64,000 nt of DNA, from the NCBI RefSeq assembly GCF_013402815.2, contig NZ_CP058601.1, forward strand, positions 3,162,001-3,226,000, in the 5' to 3' direction. The notes beneath the pieces are model-generated. The model was not told the DNA's origin. It was given only the letters and a program-made list of their open reading frames with translations, and made no database searches. Origin of the DNA: Natrinema halophilum (GTDB lineage: Archaea; Halobacteriota; Halobacteria; Halobacteriales; Natrialbaceae). Made by a program: the position numbers and the translations under genes. Below, piece after piece: positions 1-8,401 of the stretch (positions are counted from its first letter, which is position 1; every line of letters starts with the position of its first letter).

Positions 1-1
1 G

Positions 2-370
2 ATGTCGCCCCAAGAGTTCAATACGAAACTGGACCGGTTGATGGCGTTCTGTGACGAGGTCGGACGTGAGGTCGAGCGTGACGAAGCCGGCGTGATTCTG
101 CCATCTTACGTCGCTCGGGATCCGGACCGAGCCCGCGAAATCAAAGCGCGCGTTCTCGAGCGCCGAGGCCTCGTCGGTTCTTCGTCCAAATTCGAGGAAT
201 GTTCGGCGTTCGGAACCCCTGTGGACTGCGTCGAAACGATACAAAAATACGTTGACGCCGGCTGTACCAAGTTCGTTCTGATGCCGGCTGGACCGCCTTC
301 CGAACGCATCGGACAACTCGAACTCTACAGCAGGGAAGTACTCCCGGAACTTTCCTCGTCAACGTCGTAA
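2..370 (+). CDS. Luciferase-like (LLM class) flavin-dependent oxidoreductase, C-terminal part
   Basis: The frame is open to the left edge, so this is the last about 120 residues of a longer gene. The pattern fits the end of the LLM/F420-dependent oxidoreductase family (usual length about 330 residues): a stretch on a substrate-specific pocket (residues GTPVDCVETIQKYVDAGCTK) followed by a beta strand FVLMPAGPP and a final helix. In that family a TIM-barrel enzyme uses F420 or FMN; the substrate cannot be read from this tail. The first ATG at position 2 is probably an internal Met. No downstream partner gene is close by. Confidence 0.7.
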   Translation: MSPQEFNTKLDRLMAFCDEVGREVERDEAGVILPSYVARDPDRAREIKARVLERRGLVGSSSKFEECSAFGTPVDCVETIQKYVDAGCTKFVLMPAGPPSERIGQLELYSREVLPELSSSTS

Positions 371-773
371 CGCAATACGACCTCGTCTCGCTCGAGGCCG
401 CCTTCAAATGATATCCCTGTCTATTCTCTCGATGGGGTCGAGCGACCGCCTGCCCATCGCCGACGTACTCGCGGTCGGCGGCGGTCTTCCGATATCGTCC
501 CCGATTGCGTTGCCGCTTACTTCTGTTCTCTCGAGCGGTGGCGCTCGAGACCCCATAGCGATCTCTCCCGCGCACCACGAATGGCGCGTGTACGGTCGAG
601 CCAGAGCTGGCGAAGCGCGTCGATCCGATCGCCGCATCGTTCAAATCGTCGAATTCGTCGAGCCGGCTCGTTGCGAACCCTCATCCACGTGGTCAGTCTC
701 AGTCGATTGTGTACCCCCGGGAGTGAATATCACTCTGGAACGAACTATATGTGAGACCTCATAGGGGTGGAAG
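371..773. other. Intergenic stretch without a recognised gene
   Basis: Open frames are present on both strands but none has the acidic composition or motifs of a haloarchaeal protein. I see no RNA gene here. Confidence 0.5.
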
Positions 774-800
774 TTGATTCCATGCCCTGCGTGGAGTGGG

Positions 801-953
801 GTGATCGCCTTGCGCGACCACAACCGCGTTGTGGCCGTGTGCGTTCGCTGCGAGTCGGCGTACGCGGCGAAAGAGCTATTGAATGGTCGGATCCGCCCTA
901 TCGGAACAGACTGCTGTTCCTGTGGGTGTGAGAACTTCCGCGCGCTCGGGTGA
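801..953 (+). CDS. Zinc-binding microprotein (50 residues)
   Basis: A 50-codon frame opens at GTG 801 (TTG 774 is an alternative start; an in-frame TAG lies at 762). It encodes a CxxC pair at residues 14-17 (CVRC) and a dense CCSCGC cluster at residues 38-43, separated by a short helix-like stretch AYAAKELLNG. The two cysteine knuckles are what a zinc ribbon or treble-clef microprotein needs. Haloarchaea are known to encode many such zinc-finger microproteins of under 70 residues. No close neighbour suggests a role, and function is unknown. The cysteine spacing makes chance unlikely. Confidence 0.55.
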   Translation: MIALRDHNRVVAVCVRCESAYAAKELLNGRIRPIGTDCCSCGCENFRALG

Positions 954-1697
954 ATCGCTCCGGTCTTCCCATTCGCGGTCGCCCTTTTTCCTCGCAATAG
1001 TCAATCAATCGTCCACTCGTTCCCACTATAGTGAGGCAGTAGATGCCCTCTCTCGAGCTTTTAAGGTTCCTCTGCAAGATGAGGGCTCGACGTCCGAACT
1101 GTAATGAGGGACTGGGAAACAACGTAGAACGTACGTGTCCGACGGGTCTGCGATAGCGGACTTCATCTGCTCGGATTGCGACCATGAGTGGTCACTACCG
1201 CTATAGTCCGGTCCCTCTTCGCTAGTATATATCGTATAGGCGTCTTGATCCCGACCGTATAGCGAGTCCAAGCACCTATTCCGTTCCTCAAGTACAAGGT
1301 CTGACCGGGCCGGACCGGTTCCTCGAACGGGATTCCATCATCTCGTAGACCACTGTCTGCGCTGGAGGGTGAGTGATGGGTGGCAGCAGGAAGGAGGGTA
1401 ACACGCGCAAGTGGGGAGCGTGCAGTGAGTAATCTGGTGGGTGATCCTTGCCGCATTCCAATCTTTAACCCGGATTGGTAGTACCATTGTCCCAAACAAA
1501 TTTGGTCTCAGTAGTCATCCTCAAGAGACTTCACCTTGAGAAAACGCCAACTGGGGGTCGGGGTTGGAACTGCCCATCCCTTAGGTGATTTCGAGGTAAC
1601 GAGGGTATGTCTCGGAGTTGACCATAGGTGCGTATACGTTCGAATCTTCTCCCATCATTATTGTATTGTAATGGAAGGATATATATTGGTAAGTTTA
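954..1697. other. Gene-poor stretch with a possible degraded zinc ribbon
   Basis: No intact gene recognised. Between 1043 and 1206 two frames together read like a small zinc-ribbon protein: MPSLELLRFLCK from ATG 1043, then, after a frame change, FICSDCDHEWSLPL with CxxC before a stop at 1204-1206. This may be a decayed gene. The rest is AT-richer than the window average. Confidence 0.35.
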
Positions 1698-2087
1698 TCA
1701 CTGGTTAGCGTATGGCTTGAGCGTCCGACAGTTGGTTATCATTTGTTCGGGAAGAGCATCGGCTGCCGCCGTCATCGCCTGGATGATGGCTTCAACTTCC
1801 CTAAAGTTTGGGCCCTGTCTGGCTTCGAACGGGGATTCCTCCCAGATCACAAACCCATGGTTCGCTAATTTTGGGAGATGCTTGTGATAGAGGTCCAGTC
1901 GAAGGTCCTCGCTAGTTCCTTCGAAGTGAGGCGAATGTGCAGCATCGGGGAGCGGTACCCAATCAGAGGCTGACTTACCTGCGAGCGAGATCACTAATTC
2001 ACGTCGTGGTTCTTGCGAGAGGATATTGAACGCCCGATCCCAACGCTCTGCCACATCATCAGACCCAGATTTGTGAGTGATTGCCAT
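1698..2087 (-). CDS. Haloarchaeal winged-helix protein (DUF7344-like)
   Basis: A 129-residue soluble protein. The N-terminal half (about residues 14-45) reads as a helix-turn-helix of the type used to report family state in haloarchaea (AFNILSQEPRRELVISL), followed by the wing and the signature DLYHKHLPKLANHGFVIWE (about residues 65-85), which is typical of DUF7344 and related winged-helix proteins. In this family the domain usually binds DNA. Its target is unknown. It stands alone in a low-gene-density stretch, and the neighbouring HalOD1 gene lies on the same strand about 335 bp upstream. Start ATG 2087 fits the usual N-terminal length. Confidence 0.7.
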   Translation of the reverse strand: MAITHKSGSDDVAERWDRAFNILSQEPRRELVISLAGKSASDWVPLPDAAHSPHFEGTSEDLRLDLYHKHLPKLANHGFVIWEESPFEARQGPNFREVEAIIQAMTAAADALPEQMITNCRTLKPYANQ

Positions 2088-2422
2088 GGGATATGTTCAC
2101 CTAAGAGTGTAAAAAGTGTTACTGAGCCAACTCCAGTTGTTTCTTAATATTTAATACTAGCATGGTTGTACTGATAAAGATGTGGAAGAACTGATTAGCG
2201 AATTCAGGGTTTATTCACTAAAACCAGGATCATGGGTCAGAATAAGGCGATTGTGATAAGTCCTAACCGTTGTGAGGAGCTACTTTTACCCTTCCGATGC
2301 CTTTTTCAACGCATCTAGTTCCTTGTTGGCACCTATATTGTTGACAAGTAACATTGGGTTCAGGAGATCGATGCTGACCTCTGTCAACATTCTCCTAAAA
2401 ACAGTAGAAGGCGCTGGCTACG
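2088..2422. other. AT-rich spacer
   Basis: The spacer between the winged-helix gene and the HalOD1 gene contains A/T-rich tracts (around 2140-2200) that could hold promoters. No coding pattern was seen. Confidence 0.4.
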
Positions 2423-2734
2423 TCAGTCCCCAATTGGGTCTTTGGCTGATTGCAGATGTGAATTGGATTGTTCCTCGAATGATACCGTTTGTCCTATTTC
2501 AACCTCTTCTGAGCTTTTCACTCGAACCTGGTACCCTTTATATTGGAACTCAACCGTTCCATCCGTTCTAGCTGTACTGGAAGTAGATTGAAACAAAGCA
2601 TCTAGCGCTTCCGTATCTATAACTTTGTGAAGCGGCGGCTGAAGATTTCCCGGATCAACTCCCTCTCGATCAGCGACTTCGTCAACTACTTTGACACTAA
2701 CTCCTGCCCCCTGAGTCATGGAAAGTGGTGCCAT
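2423..2734 (-). CDS. HalOD1 output-domain protein
   Basis: A 103-residue protein built almost entirely of a HalOD1 domain: VSVKVVDEVADREGVDPGNL, then PPLHKVIDTEALDALF (about residues 12-48), then two beta strands (VEFQYKGYQVRV) in the last third. HalOD1 is a haloarchaeal output domain usually found attached to receiver domains or standing alone. Its biochemical activity is not established. ATG 2734 and ATG 2719 (Met6) are both possible starts. There are no adjacent signalling genes, so the partner regulator must lie elsewhere if there is one. Confidence 0.75.
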   Translation of the reverse strand: MAPLSMTQGAGVSVKVVDEVADREGVDPGNLQPPLHKVIDTEALDALFQSTSSTARTDGTVEFQYKGYQVRVKSSEEVEIGQTVSFEEQSNSHLQSAKDPIGD

Positions 2735-3035
2735 GTTCTCTTATATAAATCTGGATAGTATACAATAATCACAATACTAGTCTCATAATATAGCTAGTGG
2801 ATGATTTTCTGTCAGAAGAATTCTCGAGCGTTGCGAGCGGAACTGGTGAAAACGCTTATCTCTTGAGGAAATGGATGGGACCGCTGGTGTTCAAGATCCG
2901 CAAATACGCCGGTACGTTGATCTACAGTGGCCACGGCGAGAGTTCGACGGTGCGGCTCACCGCGACCACCCCGCGCTAACGCGATAGATAGCCGCTGCTG
3001 GCCTATATTCAATAGCGTTACGGCTTATATGAGAA
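2735..3035. other. Intergenic stretch upstream of the HalOD1 gene
   Basis: Short open frames on both strands lack recognisable motifs. The stretch 2735-2800 is AT-rich and likely carries the HalOD1 promoter on the minus strand. Confidence 0.4.
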
Positions 3036-3123
3036 TGGAGTCGCACGGATTTGAACTATGCCCGAGAACCTGCGCGGAGCGCAGAACCTCGGTCTACCCC
3101 AAATCCGGTCTCTATCAGATTCC
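3036..3123 (-). other. tRNA-like T-arm copy downstream of tRNA-Pro
   Basis: Read on the minus strand, the end of this segment (3036-3063) repeats the T-loop and acceptor 3' side of the neighbouring tRNA-Pro: AGTTCAAATCCG followed by GCGACTCCA, against GGTTCAAATCCG and GCGATCCCA in the tRNA. Upstream is a stem TGCGC-TCC-GCGCA nested in CCGAG/CTCGG. A matching 5' acceptor strand is poor, so this is not called a tRNA. It may be a remnant attachment site or a decayed tRNA. Confidence 0.4.
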
Positions 3124-3155
3124 TGCTGCTCGCGGGTTTACTCGCAGCAGCAATA

Positions 3156-3228
3156 TGGGATCGCCCGGATTTGAACCGGGGTCACGGGCACCCAAGGCCC
3201 GAAGTATACCAAGCTAACCCACGATCCC
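3156..3228 (-). tRNA. tRNA-Pro (anticodon TGG)
   Basis: Minus-strand cloverleaf of 73 nt. The acceptor stem GGGATCG/CGATCCC pairs perfectly and is followed by discriminator A. The anticodon stem CGGGC/GCCCG encloses loop CTTGGGT with anticodon TGG. The T-arm contains GGTTCAAATCC. CCA is not encoded, as is usual in archaea. No intron is seen. Confidence 0.93.
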
Positions 3229-3388
3229 GTACATCCGCTTCCGTCCCGACATCATAAAGCGTTTCGTTATCCCTCGGCGAAAACTGAGACGAGGAGTTGC
3301 ACTAATCGTCCTGATGAGTCGCCTCGCCGTTCGGTAGCCGACGACTGTTGACCGAACGGTTTTGCCCGATGCCGTGATACCGCCCGGT

Positions 3389-3643
3389 ATGACAGGCTTC
3401 GAGATTTTGCTTCTCGTTCTCGTTCTCATCTTCGTGCTGGGTGCCGCACAGCTCGTCCAGACGGCACGGCCGTTCATCGTCAACGCGGTGGCCGGGCTCG
3501 TGGTGTTGTATCTCGCACAGGTGATCTTCGGCGTCGCGGTGGCGGTGACGCCGATCGTGATCGCTCTCGTCGCGATCGGTGGCGTTCCGGGCGCGCTGCT
3601 CGTGATCCTGTTGTCCCTGTTCGGTGTTGCCTTCGTGCCGTAA
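3389..3643 (+). CDS. BofA-like small membrane protein
   Basis: An 84-residue, very hydrophobic protein with three likely membrane segments: residues about 3-19 (FEILLLVLVLIFVLGA), about 30-50 and about 55-80, the last rich in Gly/Val/Ile. Length and the pattern with a conserved region ARPFIVNAVAGLVVLYL match haloarchaeal proteins annotated as the BofA family, named after the Bacillus pro-sigma-K processing inhibitor. Archaea have no sigma factors, so the bacterial role cannot be transferred. A TTG at 3362 would extend it by nine residues, but ATG 3389 places the membrane segment at the N-terminus and is preferred. Confidence 0.65.
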   Translation: MTGFEILLLVLVLIFVLGAAQLVQTARPFIVNAVAGLVVLYLAQVIFGVAVAVTPIVIALVAIGGVPGALLVILLSLFGVAFVP

Positions 3644-3684
3644 ACCGATCTGCCAGAACGTGAGTCGAACCGTCGCGAGTGGGC

Positions 3685-4380
3685 TTATTTTCCGAGAATC
3701 TGTGCGACTTCTTCGTCGGTCGCTTCGGTACTCGCGTCCGGCTCGAGGTCGATCGCCGGCTCTTCTTCCCACTCGGCGAGGGTGGAGGCGACCTCTTCGT
3801 CGGTCGCTTCGGGGAGCGTTTCGTCGGTATGATCGTCGGCGACGACAGCGTCGAAGATCGTTCCGAACGTCGACACGACACGATCATCGTGGCGCGTGGG
3901 ATCGAAGTGGAAGTGAGCGTATGCATCGACGCCGGAGAGCCGATTCGTAACGACGTGCGTAAACTGGAAAACCTCTTTCGGCGAGGTGTGACGAAGAAGC
4001 GCGTCGAGCGAGTCGAAACAGACCGTAATGTCGTTGCTCGATTCGGACCAGTGTTTGCAGAATCGACTGATTGCGACGCCGATTTCTGAGAGGTCCGTCG
4101 GATCGGTCACCGAGTCGGTGACGACCGTTTGGGTATAATCTGGCATCGAGTCGTCACTGTCGCCGGTCAGTACGTTCCCAACCGTAATCTGTCCGAACTT
4201 GCCGTCGACCGTGGCCTCGTCCGGACAGTTGGGCTCTTTGTCTCCGAAGGTGACGGAGAGGCGTGCTGTGGTGGCGGTGTCGTGGCACAGTTCCTCGCAG
4301 GCGTCCGGTTCGGTCCGCTTTGGATGCACGAGCAGGACGTTCGCCGGTGGATCGATCGCGGCTGGCGTAAGCGGATCCAT
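3685..4380 (-). CDS. DUF7504 family protein (RecA/KaiC-like fold without P-loop)
   Basis: A 231-residue acidic protein. The order NVLLVHP (first strand, about 14-20), an alpha/beta middle region, ITVCFDSLDALL (about 117-129; like a Walker B strand) and FQFTHVVTNRLSGVDAYAHF (about 138-158) follows the layout of the haloarchaeal DUF7504/HTR-like family, which resembles a RecA/RadA/KaiC core. The classical P-loop GxxxxGKS is not visible. The C-terminal 60 residues are acidic and repeat the phrase EATDEEVA. A second member of the family lies at 45275-45970 next to a CHAT protease. The function is unknown; a regulatory role is inferred only. Confidence 0.65.
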   Translation of the reverse strand: MDPLTPAAIDPPANVLLVHPKRTEPDACEELCHDTATTARLSVTFGDKEPNCPDEATVDGKFGQITVGNVLTGDSDDSMPDYTQTVVTDSVTDPTDLSEIGVAISRFCKHWSESSNDITVCFDSLDALLRHTSPKEVFQFTHVVTNRLSGVDAYAHFHFDPTRHDDRVVSTFGTIFDAVVADDHTDETLPEATDEEVASTLAEWEEEPAIDLEPDASTEATDEEVAQILGK

Positions 4381-4528
4381 AGTGTCAGTAATCGGGACTC
4401 TATTCCCTCGTTAGCAGTTCGTTGTTTCCTCGCGCCCTTTATCGTTCCGGCCGCCGACACATCGATATGGCACTTTCGGGCTCTCTCTGGAGCGTTAACG
4501 GTAGTTACCGATACGTATTACTCCCAGA

Positions 4529-6595
4529 TTACAGGTCTTCGTCGCGGAGCTCGAGATCGGCGACGAGTGCGTACGGGTGGGCGTCTTTTCGGATGCCGTC
4601 CACGAGTGTGAACGCTTCCCCGGGTGCGAGAAAGTGTTCGGTGACGACACGCCCGAGCGGCGTCGGTTCGAAGCCGTCGATGAAATCGTACTGTAACAGT
4701 TTGCCGATGGCATGTTTCGTGGGGACGTCGCCGAGCATCCGATCGTTGAGAGCTTTCGCAGTCTTTCCACCGACAGTAATGTTTGCGAGCGTCTCCTCGA
4801 TAGCGGCGCTCTCGTCGTAGTGAGTCATCACCGACTCCATCTCGCCTTTGAGCAGCGTGAACGCGACTTCGTCTTCGGTCATCTCCATCGAGTTGTGGTA
4901 GGCACAGTCGGGTTCGACGAGAACGTACACTTTTCCCTTGTCGTGGTAATCTGGACGACCTGCTCGCCCGAGCATCTGGTGGAATTCCTGTACCGAAAGC
5001 CACTCGATTCCCATCGCCAGCGAGTCGAAGATCACCTGCGAGGCGGGAAAGTCGACCCCGGCGGCCAGCGCGGCGGTTGTCACGACCGCGGACAGTTCTT
5101 GCTCGCCGAACTTGCGTTCGACTTCTTTCCGGCGTTTGTAGTCGAGACCGGCGTGGTACGGTGCTGCGGAGTAGTCGAGTTTACGGCTGATCTCGTGACA
5201 CCGCCGCCGGGAGTTGGTGAAGATGATCGTCTGTCCGCGATACCCCTTCGAGGATTCGGTGTCGAACTCGCGTCTGACGAGTTTGTTCTCGACCCGAACT
5301 TTCTCCTGACCGTCCGCGAAGGTGACGTGGCGTTCGATGGGAACCGGCCGTTCCTCGAACTCGATGAGGGTCGACTCGAGCGCGTCGCCGAGTTGTTCGG
5401 GGTTGCCCACGGTCGCCGAGAGGTAGACCCACTGCGCCCCCTGGTAGTCGTCGCGTCGCTTCGCCCGCTGCTCGCAGGTGTACTTGAGCCGCGAGATGAG
5501 TCCGTCCAGCCGATGGCCGCGTTCGTCTTCTTTGAGCGTGTGAACCTCGTCGATGACGACGGTGCCGATGTCGCCCATGTCTTTGCCCGTCCGCAGCGCG
5601 TGGTCGATCCCCTCGTAGGTGCCGACGATCACGTCAGCGTTCGGATTAAACTGGTTCCCGTTGTCGGCGATCCGGCTCGCACCGACGCGGATGGAGACGT
5701 CGACGAGGTGGCCGTACTCGTCTTTGAAATCCTCGTATTTCTGGTTTGCAAGCGCCACCAGCGGGACGAGAAAGAGCATCGTTCCCTTTCCGTTCAGCAC
5801 GCGATTGATACCGGTCATCTCGCCAACCAGGGTCTTTCCAGTCGCCGTCGCCGAGACGACCAGCTGGTCCTCACCGTCGAACAACCCGTTCTCGACCGAG
5901 AGGCTCTGGACCGGCAGCAAGGAATCGAATCGGTCCTCGAGCAGGTCCTGCAGTCCGGGATGCAGGTTCAGCGAGTCGGTCCGGACGGGATCGATCTCGT
6001 CGACGGTTGCCGAAATCGTATCGAACTTCGTCAGGTCGGGATCGAGCTGGCCTTTCAGTAGGTTGACGATGCGCTCGAGATCCTGAACCTCGAGCATGAG
6101 ATCCTCGAGCCGGTCTTTCGCTGCGCCGGTCACCTCGCCGCCGCCGGTGAAAGAGAGTTGGCGCTCGAGTTCCTGCCGGGCGCAGTCCCGGCAGATCCAG
6201 TCGGAATCGTCCTTGACGGCCGTATCGGTGGTTATCGGTGAGTATCGGCCCGCGGAAGCGCAGTACCGACAGGTTCGGACGGCCTTTGCCTTGTCCTCGA
6301 GTTGATACCCCGCCAGCATCTCCGTGAGCTCCCGTCGAGCATCGGGCGACGTCTGCTCGGAGATGCGGATTCGCTCGGCTCGGCGGGCGAGTTCGACGAA
6401 CTCGTCGGGCTGGCGGGGTTCCTCGCTCGAGCCCTCCTTGAGTCGGAACTTCGCGGGTCGGGGGCCGGCCGACGTTTCCGAAAGGCCGAGCTTGGCCCGA
6501 AAGAGCCGCTGTCCGTCGCGCTCGACGACGACGAGATAGTCGTCACCGGTCTCGTGACAAAAGATCGTTTCGACCTGCGGGACCTGCTTCGACAC
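4529..6595 (-). CDS. DEAD/DEAH-box (DEVH) superfamily 2 helicase with zinc ribbon
   Basis: About 688 residues from GTG 6595, chosen because VSKQVPQVETIF begins the folded part. The open frame runs upstream to ATG 6925, but that extension is Arg-rich and does not look like protein. Order of domains: an N-terminal basic/acidic region; a four-Cys zinc ribbon (CRYC and CRDC); motif I SATATGKT; motif II DEVH (VIDEVHTL); motif III LSAT; then a helicase C domain with TIIFTNSRRR and motif VI QMLGRAGRPDY. These features place it with Hel308/Ski2-like SF2 helicases, which unwind nucleic acid using ATP. Its substrate (repair fork or RNA) cannot be deduced. It stands alone on its strand, head to head with the iron locus. 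Confidence 0.85.
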   Translation of the reverse strand: MSKQVPQVETIFCHETGDDYLVVVERDGQRLFRAKLGLSETSAGPRPAKFRLKEGSSEEPRQPDEFVELARRAERIRISEQTSPDARRELTEMLAGYQLEDKAKAVRTCRYCASAGRYSPITTDTAVKDDSDWICRDCARQELERQLSFTGGGEVTGAAKDRLEDLMLEVQDLERIVNLLKGQLDPDLTKFDTISATVDEIDPVRTDSLNLHPGLQDLLEDRFDSLLPVQSLSVENGLFDGEDQLVVSATATGKTLVGEMTGINRVLNGKGTMLFLVPLVALANQKYEDFKDEYGHLVDVSIRVGASRIADNGNQFNPNADVIVGTYEGIDHALRTGKDMGDIGTVVIDEVHTLKEDERGHRLDGLISRLKYTCEQRAKRRDDYQGAQWVYLSATVGNPEQLGDALESTLIEFEERPVPIERHVTFADGQEKVRVENKLVRREFDTESSKGYRGQTIIFTNSRRRCHEISRKLDYSAAPYHAGLDYKRRKEVERKFGEQELSAVVTTAALAAGVDFPASQVIFDSLAMGIEWLSVQEFHQMLGRAGRPDYHDKGKVYVLVEPDCAYHNSMEMTEDEVAFTLLKGEMESVMTHYDESAAIEETLANITVGGKTAKALNDRMLGDVPTKHAIGKLLQYDFIDGFEPTPLGRVVTEHFLAPGEAFTLVDGIRKDAHPYALVADLELRDEDL

Positions 6596-6996
6596 GCGCG
6601 AGTGTATGCGGGGACGGTATTTCAGCGATTCGGACTGGGTCGGTTGGTCGAAAAACTCCTGTTCCGGCCTGGAAATGACGTCTGCAGATCGTGGAACCGC
6701 CCGCCGATATCGTCGGTCAGGCCCCAACCGGTGTGTCATTCTGGCCTCTGCTCGTACTGTGGCGGGTAGCGGTCTCCTGGGAACTGATGTATCCACCCTG
6801 ATCACGCGGGCGGATCTGACAACGGTCCCTCGAGCGTCCAACTGGACCGCTCTGGAGTCGCCGCTTCGGATCGACCGACCGAGACTCACGATGGATCGTC
6901 CCCGTCGAAGGGGTTCGCGGCTCAACGTGCGAGGCCCTCGAGCGTGGCCCGCCGATGTGTCGGCAATGCGGGGTGGTGTACCGATCGAGCTATATT

Positions 6997-7012
6997 TTAG
7001 GCCGGCCGAAAA
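6997..7012. promoter_or_regulatory. Iron-type operator half-degenerate copy (TTTAGG-CCGG-CCGAAA)
   Basis: A palindrome with one mismatch to TTTAGG-N4-CCTAAA, 35 bp upstream of a perfect copy. It probably flanks the promoter on the far side of a T/A-rich box (7021-7031). Confidence 0.6.
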
Positions 7013-7031
7013 ATCGAAACCTCTATTATTA

Positions 7032-7047
7032 TTTAGGCAGGCCTAAA
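7032..7047. promoter_or_regulatory. Palindromic operator TTTAGG-CAGG-CCTAAA
   Basis: A perfect inverted hexamer pair that ends four bases before ATG 7052. It matches the operators at 10929 and 12950. The arrangement resembles DtxR/SirR/Idr boxes (TTAGG...CCTAA), so iron-dependent repression is inferred. A bound protein here would block transcription start. Confidence 0.75.
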
Positions 7048-7051
7048 TTCT

Positions 7052-7339
7052 ATGCAATTGGACTCTGTGAACGCCCAGGGGCCCACGCGTCGCGAGTACG
7101 TGACGTACGGTGGGTCCGCGGTCGTGGGCTCGGTACTCGCGGGCTGTACGGGCAGTGGGACCTCCGGACCATCGCTGGCTGACGGTGGAGCGGGAGGGGA
7201 TTCTTCGTACACGGTGACGATGGAACCGATCGGCGAGGTCAAGTTCGACAGCGTCCCGGAGACGTGGATCCCGTACACTGGCGATTACGACGACATGGGC
7301 GTCGCACTCGGTACGTCCATCGTCAACGGAGCGAGCTGA
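7052..7339 (+). pseudogene. Truncated iron-siderophore ABC substrate-binding lipoprotein
   Basis: Ninety-five residues beginning with a Tat-type leader (TRREYV) and lipobox (SVLAGC, Cys at about residue 31). The stretch YTVTMEPIGEVKFDSVPETW lines up with YTVSMPPVGEVEFDGIPEAW in the full-length binding protein at 9810-10925, and DMGVAL with DMGIAL. It then ends (SIVNGAS) where the homologue continues for nearly 300 more residues, so about three quarters of the gene is missing. The stop lies two bases before the FAD reductase start, which suggests an internal deletion brought the reductase under this iron-regulated promoter. A lipoprotein fragment could still be made, but it lacks the ligand-binding lobes. 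Confidence 0.75.
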
Positions 7340-7341
7340 CG

Positions 7342-8280
7342 ATGAGCGGTTCACCTACTTCACAGGAGAGCTCGGCGTTTGATCGCGACGTCGTCATCGT
7401 CGGGGGCGGTCCCGCCGGATGCACTGCGGGCGTTTTCACCGCCCGGTACGACCTGGATACGGTGATATTCGACCGGGGGCGCTCCTCGATCCAGCGGTGT
7501 GCGTCTCTGGAGAACTTCCCCGGATTCCCCGCCGGAATCGACATCGAGACGTTCTACGGATTGCTCCACGATCACGCGACAGCGGCGGGCTGTGAGATCG
7601 TTTCCGATCTCGTCGAATCGCTCGAGCGCGAAGACGGTGGATTCGCCGTCGAGACGCAAGACGGGCGCCGCGTCACCGCTCGCCGAGTCGTTGCAGCCAC
7701 GCGGTACGGCGGCGAGTACCTGCGCGGGCTCGACGACGAGGCGATGTTCGAGGCGCACGAGTACGACGGGGGCCAGCAGTCTCGATTCGACCGACGCTAC
7801 GCCGACCACGACGGGACGACGCCGATCGAGGGTCTGTTCGTCGCCTCCCCCTCTCGAGAGGCCGACCGCCAAGCGATCGTCGCCGCTGGCCGCGGTGCAC
7901 GGGTCGCTCTCTCGCTCGTGGAGGCGGCTCGACGGGACCGAGGCTATCCCGAACCATTGACGGATCGCTACGACTGGGTGCGCCGGGAGTCGGAACTCGG
8001 CGACGAGTGGAGCGACCGCGACCGCTGGCGCGAGCACTTCGACGATCGGGTTCCCGACGATTACGACCGTTCCGAGGATCGACTCGCCGAACTCCGCGAG
8101 CAGGAGATCGATCGCCGACTCGCGAGCTACATTCCCCCGGATGAGAGAGAACGCAGGGCCGAACGCGGCCAGCGGCGGCTCATCGAACACATCGACGACG
8201 AGATCGTGCTCGAGGCGGCGCGGGAAATCGAGGCCGGTCGGCGGTCTTCGGTGGAGATCCCGATTGACTATGAGTGGTAA
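7342..8280 (+). CDS. FAD-dependent oxidoreductase (thioredoxin-reductase-like)
   Basis: A 312-residue soluble enzyme. It opens with a Rossmann FAD motif VVIVGGGPAGCTAG (about residues 17-30), then NFPGFPAGI (about 60-68) as in thioredoxin reductase-like flavoproteins. The TrxR active-site CxxC is not seen; the middle NADPH domain is reduced, and the C-terminal 100 residues are highly charged and helical. GLFVASPSREADRQAIVAAGRG marks the C-terminal FAD-contacting segment. Position next to iron-siderophore genes and behind an iron-type operator suggests a role in releasing iron from ferric siderophores or in redox balance under iron limitation; this is inference. Start ATG 7342 follows the upstream stop by two bases. 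Confidence 0.8.
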   Translation: MSGSPTSQESSAFDRDVVIVGGGPAGCTAGVFTARYDLDTVIFDRGRSSIQRCASLENFPGFPAGIDIETFYGLLHDHATAAGCEIVSDLVESLEREDGGFAVETQDGRRVTARRVVAATRYGGEYLRGLDDEAMFEAHEYDGGQQSRFDRRYADHDGTTPIEGLFVASPSREADRQAIVAAGRGARVALSLVEAARRDRGYPEPLTDRYDWVRRESELGDEWSDRDRWREHFDDRVPDDYDRSEDRLAELREQEIDRRLASYIPPDERERRAERGQRRLIEHIDDEIVLEAAREIEAGRRSSVEIPIDYEW

Positions 8281-8401
8281 TCGCGGACGTACCTGAAGAC
8301 GGATACCCGTCGGAGGCGATCTGCCGGACGGACGGAACGGCCCCCTCTTTCGCAGCCCCTTCGACTCGGGCTCCGGCCACGTTTCCGTCTCCATTCGGTT
8401 C

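Noticed and set aside
3685-4380. RadA/KaiC-type ATPase
   Set aside because: The fold order is similar, but the P-loop GxxxxGK[ST] is absent, so ATPase activity is not claimed.
4712-6061. Long open frame antisense to the helicase gene
   Set aside because: It is the complement of a GC-rich real gene with all helicase motifs; the antisense product has no motif. Such shadows are common at this GC content.
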